Shown here one piece after another: positions 1 through 7,543 of a DNA stretch of 16,428 bases. Positions within the stretch are counted from its first letter, which is position 1. Each line of letters begins with the position of its first letter. The stretch is taken from assembly GCA_964612675.1 (NCBI GenBank), contig CAZTDD010000144.1:1-16428 (forward strand), given 5' to 3'. The position numbers were made by a program, and so were the translations under genes. Source of the DNA: CAZTDD01 sp964612675 (GTDB taxonomy: Bacteria; Hinthialibacterota; Hinthialibacteria; Hinthialibacterales; JAKPRU01). Under the pieces are notes generated by a model, which saw only the letters and a list, made by a program, of their open reading frames with translations, was not told where the DNA came from and did no database searches.

Positions 1-20
1 CCTCTCCCAGAGGGAGAGGG
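1..20. repeat. Short palindromic intergenic hairpin
   Basis: CCTCTCCC (1-8) and GGGAGAGG (12-19) are perfect inverted copies around the 3-nt loop AGA. The element may continue beyond the window edge. Sequences of this CCCTCTCCC/GGGAGAGGG form occur as dispersed intergenic repeats in many environmental genomes; that comparison is from general knowledge, not a search. There is no following U-run that would make it a clear terminator. Confidence 0.55.
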
Positions 21-93
21 AGAAGATCTCTCCCGACTTTTTGCGATTGCATCAAACTTGGGGGAGGAAACTGCGCGACAAGGACCTCATAAT

Positions 94-110
94 AGCGTTA
101 AGTTAACGCT
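94..110. repeat. 17-nt palindrome downstream of the first gene
   Basis: AGCGTTAA (94-101) and TTAACGCT (103-110) are perfect inverted copies around a single G. It lies 44 nt past the stop of the minus-strand gene at 154-573. It has no T-run on either side, so it is a weak terminator candidate and could equally be a protein-binding site. Confidence 0.4.
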
Positions 111-153
111 TAAGGGACAACGCACCAGCTACTGGAGCGGAACCAAAAAAAAC

Positions 154-573
154 TCAAACCGCGTGGGAGACTGTCTTGATGGACCGCTTGCGCTTCTTGG
201 GCGGATGGGTCTGCTTTGGAGGTTCCGTCATCTTGACCTCAATACGCTTGATCAAGATACGGCGAGAATATCGCTTCTCGCCCCAGTCGCGGATGCGCGC
301 GAACAATTTCGGTTCGGTCAGCACACGATGCTTCTCTTTGATACCGAGTGCCGCGCAGCCCTGATCCAGACAGGTGCGTTCCGCACGAGAGATACCGTAT
401 TTGCGCAGGAGTTGTTCGTAACGATTACCCTGGCGTTCTCGTTTCTCGAGGTACCGGGCCAGAAGAATGGCGCCGTGGGTCAGAAGGGTAATGCCAATCA
501 ATCCGAGACCCACATAGAGAACGGGTTCCGGAATGGACCAGTTTCGCGACGAGGAGAAAAGATTGTCCAGCAT
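154..573 (-). CDS. Small hypothetical protein with one N-terminal membrane segment
   Basis: Encodes 139 residues of unknown function. The ATG at 573 is chosen over the in-frame ATG at 621 because an excellent Shine-Dalgarno (AAAGGAGG, plus-strand 580-587) sits 6 nt upstream of it, and the longer form would start inside a hairpin. Residues about 17-40 are a hydrophobic membrane helix; residues about 41-139 are basic and probably cytoplasmic, ending in a Lys/Arg/Pro-rich tail (PPKQTHPPKKRKR). Two cysteines lie at about 68 and 73. The segment SIPEPVLYVGLG directly before the helix, followed by basic residues, resembles a PEP-CTERM sorting signal, but it sits at the N-terminus, so that function is doubtful. 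A plausible promoter lies at 719-747. I do not recognise the family. Confidence 0.65.
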   Translation of the reverse strand: MLDNLFSSSRNWSIPEPVLYVGLGLIGITLLTHGAILLARYLEKRERQGNRYEQLLRKYGISRAERTCLDQGCAALGIKEKHRVLTEPKLFARIRDWGEKRYSRRILIKRIEVKMTEPPKQTHPPKKRKRSIKTVSHAV

Positions 574-610
574 GGCCGGCCTCCTTTGCCACATTTGTGG
601 TCTAGATACT

Positions 611-640
611 TGAGGCGGCATGCGTTAACGGGCCGCCTCA
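611..640. repeat. Inverted repeat in the leader of the small membrane protein gene
   Basis: TGAGGCGGC (611-619) and GCCGCCTCA (632-640) are perfect 9-bp inverted copies with a 12-nt loop. It lies between the predicted promoter (719-747) and the ribosome site (580-587) of the minus-strand gene, so it would form a hairpin in the 5' leader. No poly-U follows on the minus strand. It could be a leader stabiliser, an attenuator or a protein-binding site. Confidence 0.5.
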
Positions 641-718
641 CCCCTCGGCTTTTCCTTGCATCTGTGTCCTCTTTTATCGACCCTTTGGCCGGGATGTTTT
701 GACTTCTTCTCACTACTT

Positions 719-747
719 ATTCTAACGAAATTCTTACACAAAAGCAA
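719..747 (-). promoter_or_regulatory. Predicted sigma-70-like promoter
   Basis: On the minus strand TTGCTT (747-742) and TAGAAT (724-719) are separated by exactly 17 nt. The -10 box matches TATAAT at 5 of 6 positions; the -35 matches TTGACA at only 3 of 6. The surrounding 700-790 stretch is the most AT-rich part of this intergenic region. It would drive the small membrane protein gene starting at 573, giving a leader of roughly 140 nt. Confidence 0.4.
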
Positions 748-794
748 GCTGGAAAGACAATTTAATGCAAAATTCTGAAACGAATCGTTCACAT

Positions 795-823
795 ATGATG
801 CATTGTATCTCGGGATGCATCGT
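795..823. repeat. Inverted repeat downstream of the helicase gene
   Basis: GATGCAT (797-803) and ATGCATC (815-821) are inverted copies, extendable by two more pairs (one wobble), around an 11-nt loop. It lies 30 nt past the helicase stop codon. There is no T-run on the minus strand, so it is at best a weak or factor-dependent terminator. Confidence 0.3.
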
Positions 824-852
824 CTGTCATGTATTTTCATAACGTAAGCGAA

Positions 853-3096
853 TTAGACTTTCTTGAGTTTTGCATACCCTTGTATGAGCGTTCGTTTCCC
901 GAAATTCTGGAAATCGACAGTGATTCGGGCGCTCGGTCCGTTGCCTACTACTTCGAGCACAACGCCGAGCCCGAACGTGCGGTGGAGTACGGTATCTCCG
1001 GCCTCAAACTCAGCTTTTGAGATCCTAGGCGTTGGAAGGTCCCGAACAGTATTCGTGCTCTTTCCTGTACGCCCAAGGTCGAACAGCGTCTGGCTCGGGC
1101 CGGTTGCCGACGAGAGGGTCTTCATATGTGCGTCGGGGATTTCACGGAGAAACACGGAGGTTGGATTTCGAACCGATCTTCCGAACAGACGGCGCGAGTA
1201 GGAACGTGTAAGAAAGACGCGTTCTTTCGCACGAGTCATTCCTACATAACAGAGACGCCGCTCTTCCTCCATCTCATCTTTGCTATTCATCGACCGTTGA
1301 TGGGGCAGGATCCCCTGTTCCATTGCGACCAGAAAAACCACGGGGAACTCCAAGCCCTTTGCGCTGTGTAAGGTCATCAGCGTCACTCGGTCTTCTTTGT
1401 CTTTCCATTCATCCACATCCGACACAAGAGCGACATTTTCCATGAACGCCCGCAGCGCCTCATCCGTCTGCGCAAACTCGACGCCAAGGAGACGTCTCTC
1501 TTCCTCAAACGCCACAACGCCCGAGACCAGTTCGCCGACATTCTCCCATCGGGTCTTGGCGGTAGGATCGGGATCGTTCGTTAACATATTCTCATAGCCT
1601 GAATCGCGTAGAACCTTATTTATGAGACTCTTAAGGTCTGACTCCTTCATCGCCTTGTGCCACTGCGTGTACATACGAGCGAAGTTTTTGGCGCTGCTTT
1701 TGGCTACGCTGGAGAGGTTGTCGTTCTCGTCCGCTCTCGCACAACTTCTCAATACCGAAGTGTTATGGTACCCGGCGAACAGGAGAATTTGCTCAACGCT
1801 CTTCAGCCCCAGTTTGCGGCGCGGTTCATTAGCGATTCGCGCGAACGCAGCCCCGTCATAGGGGTTCAGCAGCAGACGCAGGTAGGCCAGAACGTCTTTG
1901 ATCTCTTTTCTGTCGTAAAAGCTGGTTCCACCGACGACCGTGTAAGCGATACCCTCTTTGAGCAGTTCCTCTTCGATGGAGCGGGAGAGTGCGTTGATGC
2001 GGTAGAAGACCGCCATATCCGACCAACGGAAATTGTGAGATTCGCGCAGCTCGAGCATTTGTCGTGCGATCCAGCGCGCTTCCGAGGTCTCATCGGGCAG
2101 GCAGGCCACACCGATCGATTCCCCATCATCCAGATCGGTCCAGAGCTTCTTCTTGCGTCTGCCACGGTTTTGGGACACGACGGCATTGGCGGCGGCAAGG
2201 ATGGTTTTGGTGGACCGATAATTCTGTTCGAGTCGGATTACCTTGACCTTCCTGTGATCGCGTTCGAACTCAAGTATGTTTGATAATTGCGCTCCCCGCC
2301 AGCGATAGATCGACTGGTCGTCGTCCCCAACGACGCACAGGTTCCCGTGCTTTTTCGACAGAATATGAGCGAGCAGATACTGCGGATGGTTGGTGTCTTG
2401 GTATTCGTCCACTAGGACATGATGGAAACGTTTTTGATAGCGTTCTCTCACGTCCTCATGTTCTGAGAGTAATCGGACGCCATAAACCAAGAGATCGTCG
2501 AAATCGAGCGCGTTATGGTGTCGGAGGATTTTTTCATACTCGCCATATACGGCGGCGGACAGCTCCTGGAAGTCGTCTTTCGCCTGTTCGAGCACATCTA
2601 TCGGTGAAAGAAGGGAGCTCTTCGCTTTGGAAATGGCATTGAGAAACGTGGCCGGTTTCAGGCTCCGGCTGTCTTGATAAGTCGATTCCTCCATCGCTTT
2701 GCGGACCACGGTCATTTGATCGCTGCGGTCATAGATGGTGAATCCCTGCTGCAGGTCGAGTTTGTCGACGTGTTGCCGGATGAGTCGTGCGCAGAGCGAG
2801 TGGAACGTCGATACCCAAACTCCTTCCGCTTTTTCCGACACGAGCTGATGGATTCGTTCGCGCATCTCGCCGGCGGCTTTGTTGGTAAAGGTTACCGCAA
2901 GGATGTTCCACGGCGAGACGCCGCACGCATTGATCAAATAGGCGACCCGATATGTGATCACGCGGGTCTTTCCACTTCCCGCACCCGCCAGAACGAGCAA
3001 GGGGCCTTCGACATGGGTTACCGCTTCCTGTTGTTTGGGATTCAATTGTTGGAGCAAATCCAGGACCGTTCCTGCTGTCCGTTCTTCTATACTCAT
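853..3096 (-). CDS. pcrA: ATP-dependent 3'-5' DNA helicase, PcrA/UvrD type (superfamily 1A)
   Basis: A 747-residue helicase of the length usual for PcrA/UvrD. These enzymes unwind DNA in nucleotide-excision and mismatch repair and clear RecA filaments and stalled transcription complexes. Visible motifs in order: Walker A AGAGSGKT at 37-44; VTFTNKAA near 68-75; Walker B DEYQDTN at 230-236; GDDDQSIYRWRGA at 257-269; LEQNYRST at 289-296; TLHSAKGLEFP and EERRLCYVGMTRAKERV in the last third. The final 50 residues (GDTVLHRTFGLGVV...) match the C-terminal Tudor-like domain of PcrA that contacts RNA polymerase, which argues for PcrA/UvrD rather than Rep. The start ATG overlaps the nadK stop by 4 nt (ATGA), so translation is probably coupled. 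No clear terminator follows. Confidence 0.95.
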   Translation of the reverse strand: MSIEERTAGTVLDLLQQLNPKQQEAVTHVEGPLLVLAGAGSGKTRVITYRVAYLINACGVSPWNILAVTFTNKAAGEMRERIHQLVSEKAEGVWVSTFHSLCARLIRQHVDKLDLQQGFTIYDRSDQMTVVRKAMEESTYQDSRSLKPATFLNAISKAKSSLLSPIDVLEQAKDDFQELSAAVYGEYEKILRHHNALDFDDLLVYGVRLLSEHEDVRERYQKRFHHVLVDEYQDTNHPQYLLAHILSKKHGNLCVVGDDDQSIYRWRGAQLSNILEFERDHRKVKVIRLEQNYRSTKTILAAANAVVSQNRGRRKKKLWTDLDDGESIGVACLPDETSEARWIARQMLELRESHNFRWSDMAVFYRINALSRSIEEELLKEGIAYTVVGGTSFYDRKEIKDVLAYLRLLLNPYDGAAFARIANEPRRKLGLKSVEQILLFAGYHNTSVLRSCARADENDNLSSVAKSSAKNFARMYTQWHKAMKESDLKSLINKVLRDSGYENMLTNDPDPTAKTRWENVGELVSGVVAFEEERRLLGVEFAQTDEALRAFMENVALVSDVDEWKDKEDRVTLMTLHSAKGLEFPVVFLVAMEQGILPHQRSMNSKDEMEEERRLCYVGMTRAKERVFLTRSYSRRLFGRSVRNPTSVFLREIPDAHMKTLSSATGPSQTLFDLGRTGKSTNTVRDLPTPRISKAEFEAGDTVLHRTFGLGVVLEVVGNGPSARITVDFQNFGKRTLIQGYAKLKKV

Positions 3097-3959
3097 GCAG
3101 TCTCTCCGATGTTGAATTTGTAGCGGAGAATCTCGGCGAAGGAACGGTCGCGGAAACAGATTGTGGACACCGTTTTGTTCGAACGGCCCAAATGAACGAG
3201 GCCTGACGATGAAAAACGAAACTGGACCTGACCATCCAGTGTAAGGTTGAGCTCACATGCCGGTTCTGAGAACCGAAGTTCGATATCCGTCTCTCCGCCG
3301 AAGACAAGTGGGCGATTGAACAGGGAATGCGGACAAACGGGTGTTACCACGAGGGCAGGGAGGTGCGGTTCTAGAATCGGGCCGCCCGCTGAAAGTGAAT
3401 GTCCCGTGGAACCCGTGGGTGTCGCAACGATCAGCCCGTCCGCCCGATATGTCAGCACAGGATTCGCCGCCCAGGCGAGAGACAACTCGAGAAGACGTCC
3501 CGGTCTCGCACGGGAAACCAACGCCTCGTTGAGTGCCAGCAACTGAAACACCTGCTTGCCGGACTCGTTTGTCACCCGCGCATTCACCATGTACCGTTCG
3601 ATAATCTGACAGTCTCCGCGAATCAGGCAGTCGACGGCTTCGTCCAGCTCATCTACGGTACTCTCCGCCAGGAACCCGAAGTGTCCCAGGTTGATTCCCA
3701 GAATCGGGATCGACAGGCCGGCCGTTTCTCGGGCGACCCCGAGGATCGTTCCGTCGCCACCGAGGATAACCAACGCATCGCACCGCTTGTAAGCGGAGCG
3801 CCGTTCCTCGTCGATTTCGATGCGTCCGCTCCGATGAAGACTCTCCAAGACGATTGTCCCGATACCGGCTTTATGGAACAGCTCCTGTGTTCTCTGTTGA
3901 ATCTCCATCACTCGGGGTTTTTCCGAGTGAATAACGATCCCGACTTTCGATATTTTCAT
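3093..3959 (-). CDS. nadK: NAD kinase
   Basis: A 288-residue cytoplasmic enzyme that phosphorylates NAD to NADP. The family's phosphate-binding GGDGT lies at 67-71, followed by the glycine-rich INLGHFGFL at 89-97, the LNEALVS motif with the NE pair at 144-145, and DGLIVATPTGSTGHSLSAGG at 174-193. That last motif usually reads STAYSLSAGGP; here Ala-Tyr is Gly-His. A late LDGQ motif matches the C-terminal beta domain. It lies 19 nt downstream of the TlyA-like gene and overlaps the helicase by 4 nt, placing it in the middle of a minus-strand operon. No strong Shine-Dalgarno precedes the ATG; a GAAGAAG stretch is the nearest purine run. Confidence 0.95.
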   Translation of the reverse strand: MKISKVGIVIHSEKPRVMEIQQRTQELFHKAGIGTIVLESLHRSGRIEIDEERRSAYKRCDALVILGGDGTILGVARETAGLSIPILGINLGHFGFLAESTVDELDEAVDCLIRGDCQIIERYMVNARVTNESGKQVFQLLALNEALVSRARPGRLLELSLAWAANPVLTYRADGLIVATPTGSTGHSLSAGGPILEPHLPALVVTPVCPHSLFNRPLVFGGETDIELRFSEPACELNLTLDGQVQFRFSSSGLVHLGRSNKTVSTICFRDRSFAEILRYKFNIGETA

Positions 3960-3978
3960 CGCTTCTTCACCACGTTTG

Positions 3979-4794
3979 TCAGCCGCCTAGTGCCGATTCA
4001 TGGGCTTCTTCTACGATTTGTCCGACATCCAAGCAGGACTCGCCCGCTCCCGGTTTCAGCCAGGCCAGAAACTCGATGTTTCCATCCTTGCCTTGAATCG
4101 GGGACGGTGTCAGTCCCTTGAGAGTCCAATTCTCACTGACCCATTTGCCGAAATCTTCCAGAACCTCGATATGATCTTCTTTTTTTCGGACAACTCCGCC
4201 TTTACCGACGCGTCCTTTGCCGATTTCGAACTGCGGTTTCACAAGTACAATCGCAAAACCGCCCGATGATAGTATCCGCCGCGCCGCCGGTAGAACGAGC
4301 CGCAGCGAGATGAACGAGAGGTCTGCCGTGACAACGTCTACTCGTTCGCTGAACCGATCCGGGGTTACGTACCGGGCGTTTGTCTTGTCCATGATGACGA
4401 CGTGCGGGTCGGTTCGCAACCGCTCATGGAGCTGTCCGTATCCGACGTCCACACCGTAGACCTTCCTCGCTCCGTGCTGTAGAAGACAGTCGATAAATCC
4501 GCCGGTGGATGCTCCCAGATCGACGCAACAGCAGCCTTTGACCGACAGGTCGAACGTCTGCAAAGCCCGTTCAAGTTTCTCTCCCCCCCGGCTGACGAAA
4601 CGCGGGGATGTATACCGGCACCGGACAGCGGAACTCGGCTCAACAAGGGTGCCGGGCTTATCGATCGGGTTCTCGTTAACGAGGATCGCTCCTCGGCGGA
4701 TCAAGCGCTGTGCTTCATCTCGGCTTTGAGCGATTTGTTCCTCGACAACGATCTTGTCCAGCCGTTCCTTTTTCGTTGTTGACATCGATATCAT
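3979..4794 (-). CDS. tlyA: TlyA-family rRNA (cytidine-2'-O)-methyltransferase with S4 domain
   Basis: A 271-residue protein. TlyA enzymes place 2'-O-methyl groups on rRNA cytidines; the old 'hemolysin' label is historical. An S4 RNA-binding domain covers about 10-60. A FtsJ-like Rossmann methyltransferase follows: SRGGEKL (68-74), SAM-binding VDLGASTGGF (91-100), DVGYGQL (116-122), ADLSFIS (157-163), VKPQFE (185-190) and GNIEFLAW (238-245). The K-D-K-E catalytic set of 2'-O-methyltransferases is intact as K73, D158, K186 and E241. The start is uncertain: ATG at 4794 or 4785, neither with a good ribosome site. It begins 21 nt after the upstream secreted-protein gene. tlyA-nadK adjacency is common in bacteria, often with recN third. 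Confidence 0.92.
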   Translation of the reverse strand: MISMSTTKKERLDKIVVEEQIAQSRDEAQRLIRRGAILVNENPIDKPGTLVEPSSAVRCRYTSPRFVSRGGEKLERALQTFDLSVKGCCCVDLGASTGGFIDCLLQHGARKVYGVDVGYGQLHERLRTDPHVVIMDKTNARYVTPDRFSERVDVVTADLSFISLRLVLPAARRILSSGGFAIVLVKPQFEIGKGRVGKGGVVRKKEDHIEVLEDFGKWVSENWTLKGLTPSPIQGKDGNIEFLAWLKPGAGESCLDVGQIVEEAHESALGG

Positions 4795-4815
4795 GGTAGT
4801 CTGAAGAAATAGGGC

Positions 4816-7164
4816 TTACGGTCGACCGGTACGGAGAATCAGAGCCTCCACACCGTAGGGCTCGAGTGGAAGTCTAGCAGGCGCACCGTTTTGACCGGGT
4901 TCAATCGAGGGGCGGTCTCCAAGGACGCTTCTGGCGCTGTCCCACTCCCCGGGCAAGGTAATTCCACCGGCCTTTGCTTCCGCATTTGCCACCAATACCA
5001 ACGTTTCCTCTCCGAGTCTCCAGGTACGCATGAATACAGCGGGCGAAGTGTTCGATACTGCGATCTCACTCGCGTTCCCGTTGAGGATGAATGGACGGAG
5101 AGTCTCGATGTCGTTTGCGATCTGTTTGATATCGCCCCAGTGACCGGAACGTTTGGTTTCTTCGCACGACCACCAAAGGAGTCCGTCAGCCTCGTGAATC
5201 AGCGCCATCCAGGCCATGACGCGGGACTCTTTGAGCGTCGGGTGACGTCGGTCCACCTCCGCCCTTCCAAAGGCCTGAAGGCACATCAGGACGCTCCCGT
5301 CCTCATTTTTCGCCTCGCAGGCGCGCTTCATCACGTTGCCTGTCGCCGTCAGCGAAGCAAATGGCACCGGGAACCATGTCGGGACGAAAATGTCGGAAGC
5401 ATCGGCGTATCCAGGAAACATCACTTGCGTTTCTTCGGTGATCAGAGTCGGATGGAAAGGATCGACATCCCGTATAATCGTACGGACGGTATCCAGATAG
5501 TCGGGTTCGATCCCCGACTCGCTGGGCCGTTGGAGCAGAAGGTAGCCCAGGAGCGCCGGATGATCCTTGACGCGACAGACCGCCTCTCGGAGTTTACTCC
5601 TCTCCAGTTCCGGCAAAACATACGATCCTACAGTGAGTACGGCACGCAGCCCCAGTTCTTGACACCGATCGAGGTAGAACGTCATCTCCTGTTCTCGTGT
5701 GAAATCCGGCGCTTCGCGCCCGAGTACGACATTGAATCCGGCTTCGGAGATCTCTGCGATGTCCGGTACCTCGAACATTCCCAAGGGCAAGAACGGAGTA
5801 TCGCCAATGAGGATCGTGCCGTTGGGAAGTGTGGATACGGCGGGAGGGGGATCGGAGGTTTGTTTATCGAATGTAATGGTCCATGATGTGATCAGGCCGC
5901 GCGGGCCAAGGAGGGATAGGTCGGCGTAGTAGGTTCCGTCTATCAGGTTTGCGAGCGGCAATCGAATTACCTGATGGGGAGCGACAAGAGGGTCTTCCTG
6001 TTTCTGGACGATACGTCCGGTCGTTGTGAATACTTCAGTCAGAACCTGCATTTGGTCCAGCGTGCCGACTGAGGGATTGACCGACAGGTAAAAACGGGCC
6101 TCGTCCTCCCATGTGTAGGTAGGTTGTTTCGGTTCGAGAGCAAACCGTTCGCCTTCAACGGGGTGAACACGATAGCCGAATGTGGACCGATAGACGGTAT
6201 TCGGTCCGTCGCTGAGACTAAAACTCAAAAGGTACGTTCCCGGTTTATCGATGGTCGTCTCGAACACGAAAGACGGCGCTTCTGCGGAGACTTCGTTTTC
6301 GACCAGATCGACCTCTCTTGGCGGCGCGTCATCCGAGTGTTCCCAGCGTTGGAAACGTACCGTGTATGTGCCGCCCTGCGATCCTCCACGAAGTAGACCA
6401 CCGGAGATGCGATTATGTCCCATGAGCAATTGTTCGGGACATTCGATATCCAGGCCCGAGAGGCGGTTCCGGTTTGTGAAAACGACCTGTCCGTGATCGG
6501 TTCGCTGTTCGTAATCGCCGTTGACAATCGCCCAATTGCTGTATTCCGCATGGGGGCCTTCGACCCTGGCGATGCCGAGTCCCCAGGCGTCTCCCGCGGA
6601 CGGTGAGCGGTCCAGCGCCGACCAGGGGATGAACAACTCCGCTGTCCAGCCTCCATCGAACGATCCGACCGCTGCTTTCCATTCAGCGTCCCAGTCTTTG
6701 TTCCCCGCATACTCGTCGCTCATCGTGCCCAGGGTATTGACCGCGAATTCGTAATAGTCGGACAAGCGGTCTCCCGGTGTGAGTGTCAATGTGATGCTGT
6801 TGTCGCCCTGCACGGCGCCGTCGCGTTCTGTTGCGATGGAAATAACTTCATCCATGCTGTCTTCCATACATTGGATACCGGCGTACATTCCCTCGGCGGT
6901 CCATACCAGTCTCGCCTGTGTTTGTTGAGACGGCGGCCGCCGCAAGAATCTGGAATTGAATCCTTTGAGCGGCTGTGCCTGGGTATACACCGAATCGGAC
7001 AGATCTCCGTCGATCACGGGACCTTCCGATACTTCGGTTACATAGCCCAACGGACGGGCGGAATAGTCTTCAATGCGTTGTTGGGCGAGGCTGTTTTCAA
7101 TGCAAAGGAAAACCATTGAAGCAAACAGAAGCGATATGCCGGCAAATCTAGAGAATAGAGTCAT
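4816..7164 (-). CDS. Secreted protein with CBM9-like domain and TIM-barrel glycosidase-like domain
   Basis: A 782-residue protein read from the ATG at 7164; an upstream frame open to 7287 lacks a signal sequence and is rejected. Residues 1-27 form a Sec signal peptide, with likely cleavage in NSLA-QQR. Residues about 45-230 match a CBM9-like (DOMON-type) sugar-binding beta sandwich: GPVIDGDLSD at 48-57, YYEFAVNTLG, DWDAEWKAAV, GGWTAELFIPW. Residues about 240-440 look like extra beta-sandwich modules. Residues about 450-695 resemble a TIM-barrel glycoside-hydrolase fold (ILIGDTPFLPLGMFEV, AGFNVV, HPALLGYLLL, LIHEADGLLWWS), and the last 90 residues a closing beta domain. Where relatives usually carry a D-E-P catalytic motif after HPALLGY, this protein reads QRPSE (545-549), so hydrolase activity is uncertain. 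It probably acts on polysaccharide outside the cytoplasm. Confidence 0.75.
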   Translation of the reverse strand: MTLFSRFAGISLLFASMVFLCIENSLAQQRIEDYSARPLGYVTEVSEGPVIDGDLSDSVYTQAQPLKGFNSRFLRRPPSQQTQARLVWTAEGMYAGIQCMEDSMDEVISIATERDGAVQGDNSITLTLTPGDRLSDYYEFAVNTLGTMSDEYAGNKDWDAEWKAAVGSFDGGWTAELFIPWSALDRSPSAGDAWGLGIARVEGPHAEYSNWAIVNGDYEQRTDHGQVVFTNRNRLSGLDIECPEQLLMGHNRISGGLLRGGSQGGTYTVRFQRWEHSDDAPPREVDLVENEVSAEAPSFVFETTIDKPGTYLLSFSLSDGPNTVYRSTFGYRVHPVEGERFALEPKQPTYTWEDEARFYLSVNPSVGTLDQMQVLTEVFTTTGRIVQKQEDPLVAPHQVIRLPLANLIDGTYYADLSLLGPRGLITSWTITFDKQTSDPPPAVSTLPNGTILIGDTPFLPLGMFEVPDIAEISEAGFNVVLGREAPDFTREQEMTFYLDRCQELGLRAVLTVGSYVLPELERSKLREAVCRVKDHPALLGYLLLQRPSESGIEPDYLDTVRTIIRDVDPFHPTLITEETQVMFPGYADASDIFVPTWFPVPFASLTATGNVMKRACEAKNEDGSVLMCLQAFGRAEVDRRHPTLKESRVMAWMALIHEADGLLWWSCEETKRSGHWGDIKQIANDIETLRPFILNGNASEIAVSNTSPAVFMRTWRLGEETLVLVANAEAKAGGITLPGEWDSARSVLGDRPSIEPGQNGAPARLPLEPYGVEALILRTGRP

Positions 7165-7354
7165 CGTTGTTCTCAATAATTCAGTTGTAGAGTTCAGTTG
7201 TTGACTGTCCCAGAAGCAAGAATCCGATATTGGAATAGGTCGGCTAACCTTAGCAAGGCCACGTCTGGCTTTCCACTGCCCCGCCATTCCGTAGCGTGTG
7301 CGGTGAATCGTGCGCTAGAATAGACGAGCGATCCTGTTTGAAGGAGAATCGTCT
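7165..7354. promoter_or_regulatory. Divergent intergenic region
   Basis: This separates the minus-strand secreted-protein gene from the plus-strand prepilin leader and UDP-glucuronate decarboxylase, so promoters for both directions should lie here. On the plus strand TAGAAT (7316-7321) is a good -10 box, but no matching -35 box is visible 16-18 nt upstream. On the minus strand TTGCTA near 7250 has only a poor -10 partner. I cannot name a confident promoter or operator. Confidence 0.3.
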
Positions 7355-7543
7355 ATGAGGCGAGCGGCTGGATTTACTCTCATAGAACTACCTTATCTGA
7401 TAAACAAACGGTTTGGAGGAAGAAATGCCGAGGACACTGATTACAGGAGGGGCGGGCTTTCTGGGCTCTCACTTGGCCGATGCGCTGCTGGAGCGCGGTC
7501 ACGAAGTCATTGCGATGGACAACCTGATTACCGGGGCTCTTGA
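7355..7543 (+). pseudogene. Orphan type IV prepilin leader (truncated pseudopilin start)
   Basis: An ATG at 7355 with a good Shine-Dalgarno (AAGGAG at 7341-7346, 8-nt spacer) opens a reading frame beginning MRRAAGFTLIEL. This is the class III signal of type IV pilins and pseudopilins: basic residues, Gly-Phe cleavage site for prepilin peptidase, then TLIEL with Glu at +5. After residue 12 the expected hydrophobic helix (LVVIAIIAIL-like) is absent; the frame reads PYLINKRFGG and runs into the overlapping decarboxylase gene in another frame, stopping at 7543. It therefore looks like the 5' end of a pseudopilin gene cut off by deletion or rearrangement. Such a short match could also be chance. 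Confidence 0.45.

Noticed and set aside
58..702. A 214-codon plus-strand open frame
   Set aside because: It lies antisense to the small membrane protein gene, which has a clear ribosome site and membrane helix; the plus-strand product shows no domain and has no Shine-Dalgarno.
1657..2283. A 208-codon plus-strand frame inside the helicase region
   Set aside because: It is the antisense shadow of the helicase gene, whose motifs in the minus-strand frame are unambiguous.
5500..5525. A GGTTCGATCC-like T-loop hinting at a tRNA
   Set aside because: It lies within the secreted-protein coding region, and no acceptor stem or anticodon arm can be built around it.
4891..5886. A 331-codon plus-strand frame
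   Set aside because: It is antisense to the secreted CBM9-like protein; the product has no recognisable domain, whereas the minus-strand frame has a signal peptide and domain structure.
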